From JAFGAS01 sp963809875 (GTDB taxonomy: Bacteria; Desulfobacterota; Zymogenia; Zymogenales; Zymogenaceae): 64,000 bases of DNA. The number at the start of each line of letters is the position of its first letter. The stretch's first letter is position 1. A program made the translations under genes and the position numbers. The notes beneath the pieces are model-generated. The model was given only the letters and a program-made list of their open reading frames with translations, was not told the DNA's origin and did not search any database. The DNA lies in the NCBI GenBank assembly GCA_963809875.1, contig CAWELC010000008.1:62001-126000 (forward strand), read 5' to 3'. Below, piece after piece: positions 7,731 to 17,507 of this stretch.

Positions 7731-8240
7731 CTAACGGGCGCAGTCGTTCGGATCCCCGCACGTCTTGGCGACGGCATGCGCCAGCGCCGGGCAGATCACA
7801 TCGAGGCACTCGGCAACCGCCCGGGGGCTGCCCGGCAGGTTGATGATGAGGGTCGATTTGCGCAGTACCGAGGCGGCCCTCGAAAGCATCGCGTGAGGCG
7901 TCTTCTCGAGGCTCTTTTGGCGCATCGCCTCCGCGAATCCCGGGACGATCCGGTCGGCGACGGCAAGGGTCGCCTCAGGGGTGATATCCCGGGGGGAGAG
8001 GCCCGTTCCGCCGGTGGTAAGGATGAGATTCGCCTGCCCGGAGTCGCAGATCGTTATCAGGCGCTCCTTCAGGATATCGACTTCGTCCGGTATGATCTCC
8101 GTTGAGACGACCCGCCCCCCGAGCCGGCCGATGCGCTCGGCGATGACCGGGCCGCTCTCGTCGGCGCGCTCGCCCCGCGATCCGCGGTCGCTCAGGGTGA
8201 TTACGGCGGCCCTGATGATCGAACCCTCGGTCGCGGTCAT
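7731..8240 (-). CDS. mog: MogA/MoaB family molybdopterin adenylyltransferase
   Basis: A 169-residue MoCF-domain protein that adenylates molybdopterin before metal insertion. It shows RAAVITLSDRGSRGERADESG at the start, the signature ILTTGGTGLSPRDITPEAT near residue 75, and IINLPGSPRAVAECL. The start is set at ATG 8240, where it overlaps the MOSC gene stop in an ATGA arrangement, so it is translationally coupled and last in the cofactor operon. The reading frame upstream of this ATG is open but runs inside the MOSC gene. Intact. Confidence 0.9.
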   Translation of the reverse strand: MTATEGSIIRAAVITLSDRGSRGERADESGPVIAERIGRLGGRVVSTEIIPDEVDILKERLITICDSGQANLILTTGGTGLSPRDITPEATLAVADRIVPGFAEAMRQKSLEKTPHAMLSRAASVLRKSTLIINLPGSPRAVAECLDVICPALAHAVAKTCGDPNDCAR

Positions 8241-8695
8241 CGTTCGGGGCTCCGAGGCGCCACGGCGATCGTATCGCCGGGGCTGACGGTCCCCCCCTCC
8301 AGCACCCTGACAAAAATCCCTTCCCGGGGCATGACGCAGTCTCCCACGGCCGCGTAGATCGCGCACCGGTCGTGGCAGACTTTGCCGATCTGGGTCACCT
8401 CCAGGGTGGCCCCTCCGCCGGTCACCAGGATCGTCCCGACCGGAAGCGACACAAGCTCGATGCCTTCCGTGGTGAGATTTTCGGCAAAGCTGCCCGCCGC
8501 CACATCGACCCCCTTGGCCCGCATCGTTTCGATACTCTCCTGGGCCAGGAGGCTGATCTGCCGATGGTACGGGCCCGCGTGGGCGTCGTCCCTGATGCCG
8601 TGCTCCTTTACCAGCTCCCCGCCGGCTACCGGCGTCTTTTTGGTTCCGGTTTCCTTTGATACATTAACGGAAATGATCCGTCCGGACTGGGTCAT
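8237..8695 (-). CDS. MOSC domain protein
   Basis: 152 residues of the MOSC fold, which binds molybdenum cofactor or carries sulfur to it. The sequence shows RIISVNVSKETGTKKTPV, GIRDDAHAG, SLLAQESIE, GSFAENLTTEGI and KVCHDRCAIYAAVGDCVMPREGIF; the conserved Cys of the family lies in the last segment. It is one base downstream of moaC and overlaps mog. In some genomes MOSC and Mog domains are fused; here they are separate but coupled. Intact. Confidence 0.88.
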   Translation of the reverse strand: MTQSGRIISVNVSKETGTKKTPVAGGELVKEHGIRDDAHAGPYHRQISLLAQESIETMRAKGVDVAAGSFAENLTTEGIELVSLPVGTILVTGGGATLEVTQIGKVCHDRCAIYAAVGDCVMPREGIFVRVLEGGTVSPGDTIAVAPRSPER

Positions 8696-8696
8696 A

Positions 8697-9174
8697 TTAT
8701 GTCTCCCTGATGTAGGTCCCGCTCTTTCCGCCGGACTTTCTGGACAGTCTAACGTCGCTGATGACCGCTCCCCGATCGACGGCCTTGATCATGTCGTAGA
8801 TGGTCGCGGCCGCAGCTATCACCCCCACGATTGCCTCCATCTCCACACCGGTGCGCCAGACGGCCGACACCGTCACCGTGATTTCCACGCCTGACGCCCC
8901 GCTCATCCAAGACGAGATCGACCGAGACGTCGGTGATCGGGATCGGGTGGCAAAGGGGGATGAGATCGGGGGTCCTCTTTGCCGCCATGATCGCGGCGAT
9001 GCGCGCGGTGGAAAGGACGTCCCCCTTCTTGATCCTGTTTTCGCGGATCATCGCCAGCGTCTCGGGTTTCATCGTGATCCGGCCGCGGGCCGTGGCCTCT
9101 CTTGTGGTGATCTCTTTTTCGGAAACGTCCACCATCCTGGCCTTTCCCGATTCGTCGGTATGAGTAAGCCCCAT
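8697..9174 (-). CDS. moaC: Cyclic pyranopterin monophosphate synthase MoaC (frameshifted near 8900)
   Basis: MoaC acts with MoaA to make cyclic pyranopterin monophosphate from GTP. The first part has MVDVSEKEITTREATARG and PDLIPLCHPIPITDVSVDL. The second part, in another frame, has VEITVTVSAVWRTGVEMEA and IYDMIKAVDRGAVISDVRL, ending with RKSGGKSGTYIRET. Together they give about 158 residues, the usual length. The ATG at 9174 is chosen because GGAGGATAGGAGG lies directly upstream; a TTG at 9189 is also open. It follows moaA by four bases. Confidence 0.92.
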
Positions 9175-9178
9175 CCTC

Positions 9179-10199
9179 CTATCCTCCAATCGCCGACATC
9201 GCCCGCTGGCAGTTTCTGAAGCGGCCGTCGTTAATCGTGTGGGCGCGGGGTTTTTTTGCTACGGCGTCCTTCAGAAAATCGGCAACCTCGCCGACCGGCC
9301 GGCGCTGGCGCAGGATCGGCAGGATATATGACTCGTCGTCGGAAAAGAGACACCCCCTGATCCTCCCGTCGGAGGTCACGCGCAGCCGGTTGCACCGGTC
9401 GCAAAAGTGGCGGGACACCGGCGAGATGAAGCCGATGGTCCCGGCAAAGCCGTCGATCCTCAGGTCCGTCGACGGGCCGTTGCCCTTCCTTTCGGTCGTT
9501 TCTACCATTGTATACCGTTTTCGTATCAGAGACAATACCTCTTCGGTCGGGACCACCCGGCCGGGCTCCCATCCGTTTTCGGCACGTGATCGGCATAAAC
9601 TCGATGAAACGCACGGAAAGAGGTCTGTCCTTCGTGAGCAGGGCAAAATCGAGTATCTCGTCGTCGTTGACGCCCCTGATGACCACGACGTTGATCTTTA
9701 CCGGGTCCATACCCGCGTCAAGCGCCGCGTCGATTCCGGCCGTCACCCGGCCGAAAAGGTCGCGCCGGGTGATCGCGAGAAACCGATCGGGACGCAGCGT
9801 GTCCAGGCTGATGTTGATCCTGGCTATCCCGGCCTCTCTGAGGCGGGGGGCCTCCTCGGCCAGGAGGACCCCGTTGGTGGTGAGCGAGAGATCGGTGATG
9901 CCTTCGATCGCACGAATGCTCTCAACGAGGCCGATCAGTCCCTTCCTGACCAGCGGCTCGCCTCCGGTGAGGCGGACTTTCGCAAAGCCGATGGACGCGG
10001 CGGCCCGGACCAGAAGGGTAATCTCCTCGTAGCTCATGATCAGGTCGTGGGAGATCGAGGGTATTCCCTCCTCGGGCATGCAGTAGCGGCAGCGGAGGTT
10101 GCACCGGTCGGTTACCGAGATCCTGAGGTAATCGATCGTGCGCGCGAAACGGTCCGCCACACCTGCTATTTTCTTTTCTTGTGGTCTCTCAGGCTTCAA
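9179..10199 (-). CDS. moaA: GTP 3',8-cyclase MoaA (frameshifted near 9585)
   Basis: Radical SAM enzyme starting molybdenum cofactor synthesis from GTP. The N-terminal cluster motif is CNLRCRYC (C33, C37, C40), followed by RLTGGEPLVR, TNGVLL and RINISLDTL. After a frame break near RFIEFMPI the C-terminal part holds the second cluster motif CDRCNRLRVTSDGRIRGC and ends RFRNCQRAMSAIGG, close to the usual GG end. About 340 residues in total, as expected. The likely start is TTG at 10199 with GGGAGGGAAG upstream, overlapping the moeA/PBP stop by 11 bases; a GTG at 10160 is the alternative. Confidence 0.93.
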
Positions 10200-12118
10200 T
10201 GATCTCTTCCCTCCCGGTCTCCTTCGTGTCGTAACCGCCCAGCGACCGCATATCCTCCTTGAATCGCTCGTCCGAGATTGTCCCGATCAGCGCGATAATC
10301 TTCTCGTCGTTCCGGTATTTTGCCGGGATGATCAGGTCGTACCGCTCCTGCTCGACCGATATGAAATCAAGGTCCAGCGCCCTGGCCGCGGCCCTGATGC
10401 CGAGACCCGCGTCGGCCCGGCCGCTTTTGACGGCGGCCGCCACCAACAGGTGGGTAAACTCCTCACGGCCGTAGCCGTCGATATCGTGGGGGGCGATGCC
10501 CATCCTGCCGAAGAGGTAGTCCAGGAGAATGCGGGTCCCGGACCCGCGCTGCCGGTTGACGAAGACGAGCCCCTTTCGCGTCAGATCGGCGATGCCCGTA
10601 ATCCGCGCGGGGTTTCCCTTGGGGACGATCAGTCCCTGCTCCCGGTGGGCCAGCGTGACCAGCGACACCCCGACACCCTTGAGATAGCGGCGGACGGCCG
10701 GTCTATTATAGAGCCCCGATCTCCGGGATCCAGGAGGTGGGAGCCGGCCAGGTGGCATTCGCCGTTCTTGAGCGCCATGATCCCCCCGAGGCTTCCGACG
10801 TTGACCGAGACCAGGCGAAACGCGGGGTAGAGGCCGCGAGCCTGCCGGCCAGGAGGTCCAGGCTGATGTCGTGGCTTCCCACGGCCATGACCGTATTGAC
10901 GATATCCTGTCTCGGTTTGAGGAGGACGGCCACTGCGCCGTATCTCCCGATTTCAGCCCCTCGGAAAGGGAGTCGACGGTGATAATCCCGTCGGCCTTGA
11001 CCATCGTGGTGATATTTCCCGCTCCCCGGGGCAGGGGGGAGGCCACCAGCCTCCCGTCGATCTCGGCAATCTGCACCCGCAGGAAGAGGTCGTTGCCGAT
11101 CGCCTTGGGGATATCCCTGAGCACGACGACCGTGGCCGTTTCGTCCGTGGGCGCCGCCAGCCCCTGCATGCGGGCGATCAGGGGACGGACGACCGTGCGG
11201 TAGGTCATCACCGCCGAGACCGGATAACCGGGCAGACCCACGACCGGCTTGCCGGAGATCTGCGCCCAGGATGGTCGGCTTTCCGGGCATGATAGCCATC
11301 GCCGTGGACGAAGACCTTCCCGAGGTCGTCGATGATCGGACCTCGTGTAGTCCCTGGTTCCCGCCGACGAGCCGGCAAGGATAATGACAGGTCGAATCGA
11401 TCGACGTTTTCGGCCACCGCGCGCCGAATGGAATCGTAAGTCGTCCTTGACGATGGCGTGACGGACGGCGGTGCCGCCGTCGGCGGTGATCATCGCCGCG
11501 ATGACCGCGCTGTTGGATTCATAGACCTTCCCCTCGGGAAGCTCCGTCTCGGTGTCGGGCACCAGCTCGTCGCCGGTGGGGATAAGCAGGACGCCCGGCA
11601 GCCTCCTGGCCGCGACCGTCGTGTGCCCCGCCCCGAGCAGCGCGCCGATATCGTAGGGGCGGATGATGTGATGCGAGGGCAGCACGAGCTCCGTGGCAAC
11701 CGTGTCCTCGCCCATCGGCCGGACGTGCTGGTAGGGAACGGCCGCCTTGATGATCTCCACGGTCTTCTCGTCGATCGGTATGGACGTCCTCGATCATGAT
11801 GACGGCGTCCCGGTCCGGCGGGCAGCTCGTTTCCCGTATTGACGGGGACGAAATCAGTCGCCGGTCGACAAGCCGCCGGGGAGAGGCCTCGGTCGCCCCT
11901 TCGGTATCCCGAGCCCGGACGGCGATCCCGTCCATGGCGGCGGCGTTGAAAGTTGGGCGACGATATGCGCGCGAAGACGGGCCGGGCGGTGATCCGGCCG
12001 CACGATTCGGCGCTCCTGACCGTTTCCTCGCTGCCGGGGTGTCAAAGTCAAAGGCGCCCAGAAAGAGGTCCAGGGCCTCGGAGAGCGATCGTTTTTCGAG
12101 ATAGATGTTTCGTTTCAT
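10189..12118 (-). CDS. MoeA-like molybdopterin molybdotransferase fused to a PBP-like domain (several frameshifts)
   Basis: MoeA inserts molybdenum or tungsten into adenylated molybdopterin. Pieces of the MoeA domain lie in several frames: the start MKRNIYLEKRSLSEALDLF, FNAAAMDGIAVRARDTEGA, DIGALLGAGHTTV, IPTGDELVPD, KPVVGLPGYPVSAVM and IITVDSLSEGLKSGD. A C-terminal domain of about 220 residues follows (GLIVPKGNPARITGIADL, NRQRGSGTRILLDYLFGRM, GRADAGLGIRAAARALDLDF); this is the PBP-like domain found attached to MoeA in many anaerobes and thought to sense molybdate or tungstate. Corrected length is about 640 residues. The ATG overlaps the stop of the preceding moeA (ATGA). At least five frame breaks are needed. 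Confidence 0.85.
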
Positions 12119-13378
12119 GACGTCTCGTAGAGGTATACCTCGACGACCGCGCCCGGCTTCGATGCCTTCCCGCATCGGGTCTATGACGATGATCCCGTCG
12201 CTTTTCGTCAGGATCGATACCGCCCCGGACTTGCCGAGGATCGGGACCGCCCGCGAGGGGCCGTCCGGTGCGCCGAACTCAAGGGCCGCCGGGACATAGA
12301 CGTGCCTGCCGGGAGAGCCCGGCGACGCTCCGGGTGACGTGCGCCGCTATGCTCCGCGCAAAGGCGCCGGCTCTCCCGCTCTCCCCCGATCCTCCTGATG
12401 AGGGGGGCGATAAAGACCGTGAAGATCACCAGCGCACCCGCCGGATGTCCCGGAAGCCCGACGACCGGCACGTCCCCGATCATCCCGAAGATGGTCGGCT
12501 TTCCGGGCTTTACGGCAAGCCCGTGCACGAGCACCCCCGGCTTGCCGCTGTCGTTGATGGCCTCCAGCGTAAAGTCCATCCCTCCCACGGAGCTGCCGCC
12601 GGAGAGGATCACCATATCGGCGCTCTGCTCGCGCTCTGCCTGATCGTTTCGGTCAGGAGCCTGCGGTCGTCGGTTACCGTCGGCAGGAGGATCGGGACCG
12701 CCCCCGCCTGCGCGGACTCCCGCGGCGACGGCGTATTTGTTGATGTCCCGGACCTTGCCCGGGGGGGGGTCTCGGTCCGGCTCCACTACCTCGGCGCCGG
12801 TCGAAAAGACGGAGACCGACCGGCCTCTTGAAGACCCCGATACTCGAGATCCCCAGACCCATCAGCGCCCCGATGTCAAAGGGCCTGAGGGGACGGGCCG
12901 CCGGGACGACGACGGCTGCCCCGGGTAACGTCCTCGCCGACGTGGGCCAGGTTTTCGAGACGGCGCGGCCGCGCGCCTGATCTCGAGCGTCTTTTCGTCG
13001 ACGAGATCGGCGTGCTCGACCATCACCACGGCGTCCGACCCCTCCGGGATCATCCCCCCCGTCACGACCCGCGTCGCCTCTCCCGATTTCAGGGGGCGCT
13101 CGGCCATGGTGCCGACGGGGATATCGCCGACCAGGTCGAGGTAGAGCGGGATCGATTCGGACGCCCCGTGGGTGTCGGCGCTTATCACCGCAAAACCGTC
13201 GACGGTGGACCGGCGAAACTCGGGGAGGTCCCCCGGAGCGATGATATCGGCGGACGGGCATCCTTCCGCAGGCATCGGCCGTCGGTATCGATCTCGGTGC
13301 CGGTCGTTCTCGGCCGCACCGGGAGAGGATCGCCTCAAACTCGCCGGCCGCCGTCAGCTGGAGGAATCCCTTTCTCAC
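12115..13378 (-). CDS. moeA: Molybdopterin molybdotransferase MoeA, single-domain copy (several frameshifts)
   Basis: A second MoeA of about 420 residues without the PBP domain. Visible segments are FRRSTVDGFAVISADTHGA, GDIPVGTMAERPLKSGEA, GGMIPEGSDAVVMVEHADL, DIGALMGLGISSIGVF, MVILSGGSSVGGMDFT, VPVVGLPGHPAGALVIF and KSDGIIVIDPMREGIEAG. Removing one base near 12146 restores the end AVVEVYLYETS and a stop overlapping the next gene start. The start GTG at 13378 overlaps the tupC stop (GTGA). Two MoeA copies in one operon may divide work between molybdenum and tungsten; the sequence cannot say which copy does which. Confidence 0.87.
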
Positions 13379-14408
13379 CGCTGTCCCTGCGGGTTATACA
13401 TCGTCACCGACGACGCCTTAAATGTGATGGAGACATTCTCGCCGATAAACAGGCCCATCTCCCTGACGGAGCGCTCGGTGACGGTGACCCTGAAGTCCTC
13501 GTCGGCCCTCACCGTGACCGTAACCGCGCGGCCGTCCCTTATCATCTCGATGATCTGACCCGAGAAATGGTTCCGGGCGCTGGAGGAGACGGGTTGCCTG
13601 TGATATGATAATGTCGTTGGGGTCCACCGATATCTGCCGGACGTCTTACCGTCGAATGACCGGCAGCTTGATACGCGCACGGCCGGTATCGAAGACGGGC
13701 TCGCCGTTTTCCTTCTGGACGACCCCCGAGAAGATATTCATGAGCGACGTGCCCTGGGTCTTGCCGTACATGAGGGTGACGACCTCGTGGGACAGGCGAT
13801 AGGCCTGGTTGAGGTTATGGGTGGAAAAGATAATGGTCATGCCGGCGGTTTCGTTTATCTGCCTGATGATCTGCTCTATCCGGCCGGCGTTGGTACCGTC
13901 GACGTTGGCCGTCGGCTCGTCCAACAGCAGGATATCGGGAGAGATCGCCAGCGCCCGGGCGACGGCGACCCGCTTGGTCTCGCCGCCCGAGAGGTTGCGC
14001 GCGTTTCTTCTGGCAAACGCGCTCCATGCCGACCGCCCGAAGCGCCTCGGCGACCCGCTGTCTCCCGCTCCTGTTTGGGCACGTCACGGTAGATCAGCCC
14101 CATCGCGACGTTCTTGCGCACGCTCGTGTGAAACATCACCGGCTCCTGATGAACCAGGGTAATGCGCCTCCTGGTCTCCGGGGGCGGGCAGCAGGGCGGT
14201 ATCGACCCCGGACAGGAGGATCGTCCCGGCGGTGGGGGGGGTAAGGTGGGCAAGGATCGAAAGGAGCGTGCTCTTGCCCGATCCGTTCGGCCCCACGAGC
14301 CCGTAGATTTTCCCGCGCACAAATGAGCGCTTGTCGATATCCAGGACGGTCCCCGTGCCGTAGACCTTGGTGAGCCCGGTAGATCTGGATCGCGTAGTCG
14401 GTCTTCAT
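13375..14408 (-). CDS. tupC: Tungstate/molybdate ABC transporter ATPase with TOBE-like tail (several frameshifts)
   Basis: ABC ATPase of about 344 residues. Walker A is GLVGPNGSGKSTLL and Walker B is ILLLDEPTANVDGTN, followed by IIFSTHNLNQAYRLS (H-loop). The last 70 residues, with two repeats of a VTVTVRADEDFRVTVTERS type, form a TOBE or MOP-like oxyanion-binding tail. Four or more frame breaks separate the parts. The first ATG overlaps the permease stop. The combination with the TupB-like permease and cofactor genes supports tungstate or molybdate, rather than sulfate, as substrate; choice between the two metals is an inference. Confidence 0.85.
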
Positions 14409-15124
14409 GACGCGCCCCCGATGCGCTTGAGACGCTGTATGGGCATGTTGACGGCCAGCGCCAGGACCAGCAGGATAATGCCGAGGGCCATCCCGAGGGA
14501 GAATTCCCCCTTGCCCGTCTCCAGCGCGATGGCGGTGGTGAGCGTCCGGGTGTGTCCCTTGATGTTGCCGCCCAGCATCATGGCCGCGCCCACCTCCGCG
14601 ATGACCCGGGCAAATCCGGCGGCCACGCAGACCAGATAGCCGATCCTCCCCTCAAAGAAGACCGCCAGGGACGCCTGGAAAGGGCGAGGCGCCGAGGGTG
14701 AGGGCGGTTTGCCTGACGAGGGGGTTGATCCGCCTGCGTGGTGGATATGGCAAAGGCGACGATGATCGGAAAGCAGAGCACCGTCTCGCCGATGATGATC
14801 GCCCCGGGCGTAAACAGGAGACTGAGAAAGCCGAGCGGACCGCTTCTTGGAAAGGAGCGCGTATCCGAAGAGGCCCACGACGGTCGTCGGCAGCGCCATG
14901 AGGGTGGAAAAGATCGTAACGAGGCTGTTCTTTCCCCTGAATTCGTAGGCGCCGATCAGAAAGCCGGTCGGCAGAGCAAAGATCGTCCCGATGAGGGTGG
15001 CCGCCAGCGAACAGTAGAGGGTGAGCCCCACGATCTCGTATACCTGCGGGTCGAACGTGACGATCAGGATGAGGGCCTGTTTTAGTCCCTCGGTTATGTA
15101 TCGGAGCGTCTCAAGCTTAAACAC
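14405..15124 (-). CDS. tupB: Tungstate/molybdate ABC transporter permease (frameshifted in the middle)
   Basis: About 239 residues with several membrane helices. FKLETLRYITEGLKQALILI and SLAATLIGTIFALPTGFLIGA open the protein; the cytoplasmic loop with the usual permease motif lies in AAGFARVIAEVGAAMMLGG. The middle, near 14690-14840, is in another frame and reads FPIIVAFAISTTQA. This pattern fits TupB. The first codon is GTG at 15124 after GAGGAA. It is the first gene of the cofactor operon. No substrate-binding protein (TupA) is encoded in the window, which is unusual because tupA normally precedes tupB. Confidence 0.85.
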   Translation of the reverse strand: MFKLETLRYITEGLKQALILIVTFDPQVYEIVGLTLYCSLAATLIGTIFALPTGFLIGAYEFRGKNSLVTIFSTLMALPTTVVGLFGYALLSKKRSARLSQSPVYARGDHHRRDGALLSDHRRLCHIHHAGGSTPSSGKPPSPSAPRPFQASLAVFFEGRIGYLVCVAAGFARVIAEVGAAMMLGGNIKGHTRTLTTAIALETGKGEFSLGMALGIILLVLALAVNMPIQRLKRIGGAS

Positions 15125-15556
15125 GTCGATTCCTCGTATCCGTTACCGGGACTAAGGAATGATCGCGAGCCGAGTTCCGGCTCGGTCTCGCCGTCGAAGA
15201 CTTCCTGGATACTCTATTTCTATTCCTTCGTTTTTCGAGTACGGATTGAATCGAACGGGACATTGGGGCCGATGGAGGACTGACGGCGAGCCCTTTCACG
15301 GGCTGTCTCGAGGCGTCGATTTATACGATTGTTATTGAGGGAGTCGGTCGGCGGGGCATCGGGAAGACGGGATTCATTCCGTGATGCCGAAGGCGAATCT
15401 TTCTATCCAACTCTCCTTTTCAAACACGGAGGGCGCGGCCGTTTCCCGCCGAACCGTATCGTCCACTCACCGTAGCGCGCCATGCGCCTGCCGCCGTTGC
15501 TTACGGGGGCAGTGGCATGGGCCTTAGACCGTAGGTGAAGCGGATCGGAGAATTAT
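15125..15556 (-). other. Structured 5' leader of the Mo/W cofactor operon; candidate Moco/Tuco-type riboswitch
   Basis: No gene is visible in these 430 bases. The promoter-proximal 130 bases (about 15420-15550, read on the minus strand) are GC-rich and can fold: a hairpin at 15488-15512 (CTGCC with GGCAG, then CCGT with ACGG), enclosed by CCATGC/GCATGG (15480-15485 with 15515-15520) and again by TCACC/GGTGA (15467-15471 with 15534-15538). CTACGG occurs twice around these helices. Downstream is a second hairpin around 15360-15395. A structured leader in front of tungstate transport and cofactor genes fits the Moco RNA family (Rfam RF01055), but I could not align it to the family model. The promoter-distal half shows only minor hairpins. 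Confidence 0.5.
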
Positions 15557-15562
15557 CTTGTA

Positions 15563-15592
15563 ATTATAAGTAAAAAGAGGAGTCCCTGTCAA
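15563..15592 (-). promoter_or_regulatory. Promoter of the tup-moe-moa operon
   Basis: On the minus strand TTGACA (15587-15592) and TATAAT (15563-15568), both perfect, are separated by 18 bases. Transcription would begin near 15556 and enter the structured leader. Confidence 0.8.
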
Positions 15593-15654
15593 GCCAATTT
15601 CACGCCAAACGAGTCCGAAAACGGGCACATCTGCATCGAATTATTTAAATTTCC

Positions 15655-15683
15655 TTGACAAAGAAAAAGCGTTTAGCTATATA
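15655..15683 (+). promoter_or_regulatory. Promoter of the yceD-rpmF-fab-rib gene block
   Basis: TTGACA at 15655-15660 and TATATA at 15678-15683 are 17 bases apart. It is divergent from the cofactor operon promoter with about 60 bases between the two -35 boxes. Confidence 0.75.
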
Positions 15684-15754
15684 TATCCAAATCTCTTGAA
15701 TATGCTGCTGAAATAAGAGCGTATATGGAGTATGGGGGGTATGGAGTCTGGGGT

Positions 15755-16384
15755 ATGGATTTTCTTCTTTTCAAGATCGGAGAAATCCCTTCGGGCGGAA
15801 TATCCATCGAGATCCCCGGACGACGCGCATTTCCCGAATGGCCGGAGGCCGCGATTCGTCTGGAGATCCATACGGTTATCGACGGGACCGGCTGGCAGGA
15901 TGATCTGCTGGGTGTCATACAGGAGATGGAGCTCACCTTTCCCGACGGCTTCGAGGGAACGATTTGGCTCGGCGGACCGACGATACCCTTATCGTCAACG
16001 GGCGCATTCTGACGAAGGCGCGGCGGGCGTGCAGCCGCTGCACCGAGCTCTTTGACAGAGAAGCTTGACATCCGGTTTAAGAGCGTGTTTACCCATGAGG
16101 CGGTCGCCGGAAAGGACATAGAGCTCAAGAGAGAAGACCTCGAGCTCAATTTCTTTCACGGGGATATGTTCGATATCGGACAGGTTATCGTTGAGCAGAT
16201 ATCCCTCAATCTGCCCGTCAAGCCGCTCTGCAATGACGACTGCCTGGGGCTGTGCGTCCGGTGCGGCAAGAATCTCAACGACGGGATTTGCGGCTGCAGG
16301 GATGAATCGATCGACATACGGTTTGAAAAGCTGAAAGAATCTCTCACATTAAGCAACAGAGGAAATAACAATGGCTGTTCCTAA
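15755..16384 (+). CDS. yceD: YceD/DUF177 family protein (frameshifted near 15990 and 16060)
   Basis: DUF177 proteins sit next to rpmF in most bacteria and are linked to 23S rRNA precursor or ribosome assembly. The start MDFLLFKIGEIPSGG is in one frame, a short Cys segment (RRACSRC) in a second, and the long C-terminal part (LDIRFKSVFTHEAVAGKDI, CNDDCLGLCVRCGKNLN, GICGC) in a third. The four-Cys end pattern is typical of the family. I prefer the ATG at 15755 over one at 15725, whose extra residues are glycine- and tyrosine-rich and unlike the family. The stop overlaps the rpmF start by 14 bases. Confidence 0.8.
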
Positions 16385-16555
16385 AAGAAAAATATCACGC
16401 GCACGCAGGGGAAAACGTCGAGCCCATCAGGGGCTGCGAGAGCCCGGCACGCAGTCTTTGTACGAACTGCGGAGAGGCCAAGGCCCCCCACGCAGGTATG
16501 TCCCCACTGCGGTTACTATAAGAACCGGGAGGTCATCAAGGCCGAGGAAGAATAG
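16371..16555 (+). CDS. rpmF: Ribosomal protein bL32 (frameshifted)
   Basis: Large-subunit ribosomal protein. The start MAVPKRKISRARRGKRRAHQ is textbook bL32. After two frame changes the rest reads CTNCGEAKAPH and VCPHCGYYKNREVIKAEEE, giving the zinc-ribbon Cys pairs and the normal length of about 60 residues. One extra G near 16493 accounts for the second break. In many relatives plsX and fabH follow; here fabK begins on the last base of the stop codon. Confidence 0.92.
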
Positions 16556-17507
16556 TGATCACCTCGAGGCTGCTGCCGCTGCTGGGCATTACCGTATCCG
16601 ATCCTGCAGGGAGGTATGGCGCGGGTGTCCCGTGCGGCGCTTGTGGCGGCCGTCAGTGAAGCCGGCGGGCTGGGAATCATCGGCGCCGGGCTTATGAGAT
16701 CCCGGATGAGCTCAAAGACGAAATAGGACGCGACGCGAACGCTGACGTCCCGTCCCTTCGGGGTCAACCTGATACTGACGGTGCCGCAGGCCGAAGAGAA
16801 GCTTTCGGTCGTGATCCGTGAAGGCGTGCCGGTACTTACCGTCGGGGCGGGGAACGCCGGCCCGATCATCAGGAAGGCCCAGGGCACCGGTCTTACCGTT
16901 ATTCCGGTCGTCGCGTCGGTCAGCCTGGCCGTGCGGATGGAACGGGCGGGGGCGGCCGCCGTCATCGCCGAGGGATACGAGTCCGGCGGCCACGTCGGCG
17001 AATTGACGACGATGGCGCTCATCGCGATGGTAAGCCGTGCGGTCTCGATCCCGGTGATTGCGGCCGGGGGAATCGCCGACGGCAAGGGGTCTGCGTCGGC
17101 GCTTGCCCTCGGGGCCGAGGGGATCCAGATGGGGACCGTCTTTTGCACGGCCGACGAATGCGACGTCGACGATCGCTGGAAAGAGCGCATCATCAGCGCC
17201 GGGGATCGAGACACGATGGTGACCGGGAGGTCGACGGGTCATCCGGTCAGGATCATCAGGAACAGGCTCGCCCGGAGACTCCTCGATATGGAAAAACAGC
17301 GGAGCCGTCGGCCGAGGAGATTTACCGGTCGGGGAAGGGGCGCTCGCTCGAGCGGTCGACGGGGCAGGTGGACGAGGGCTCCGTGATGGCGGGTCAGATC
17401 GCGGGGCTCATCGACAAGCGGAAGATCGGCCGAGAAGATTATCGAGGATATCATGGCCGAGCCGGAGCACCATCCGGGCCCTGAACGAGCGGGTCACGGT
17501 TCCGTAG
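16555..17507 (+). CDS. fabK: Enoyl-ACP reductase II FabK (frameshifted at both ends)
   Basis: FMN-dependent enoyl-ACP reductase of type II fatty acid synthesis. The central part matches FabK closely: FGVNLILTVPQAEEKL, VLTVGAGNAGPIIRKAQGTG, AEGYESGGHVGELTTMALI, PVIAAGGIADGKGSASALA and TGRSTGHPVRIIRNRLA. The N-terminus read from GTG 16555 starts ITSRLLPLLGITVSD; later pieces in other frames give LQGGMARVSRAALVAAVSEA and GGLGIIGAGL. The C-terminus after frame changes gives IYRSGKG and RALNERVTVP. It overlaps the rpmF stop by one base (TAGTG). Length about 317 residues. It supplies the reductase step beside fabD, fabG and acpP. Confidence 0.88.

Noticed and set aside
9237..10202. 321-residue open frame on the plus strand
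   Set aside because: It is antisense to moaA, whose cluster motifs and operon position are clear.
10189..14408. Programmed frameshifting in the cofactor operon
   Set aside because: Breaks are numerous, are at no common slippery sequence and differ from gene to gene; errors in the sequence explain them better.
15125..15420. Remnant of tupA
   Set aside because: No frame gives a signal peptide or binding-protein motif in the leader.
15421..15540. Cobalamin riboswitch in the tup leader
   Set aside because: The pieces CUGCCCCCGUAA and GCCACUG recall parts of that class, but the B12 box and the other conserved parts are missing and the genes have no link to cobalamin.
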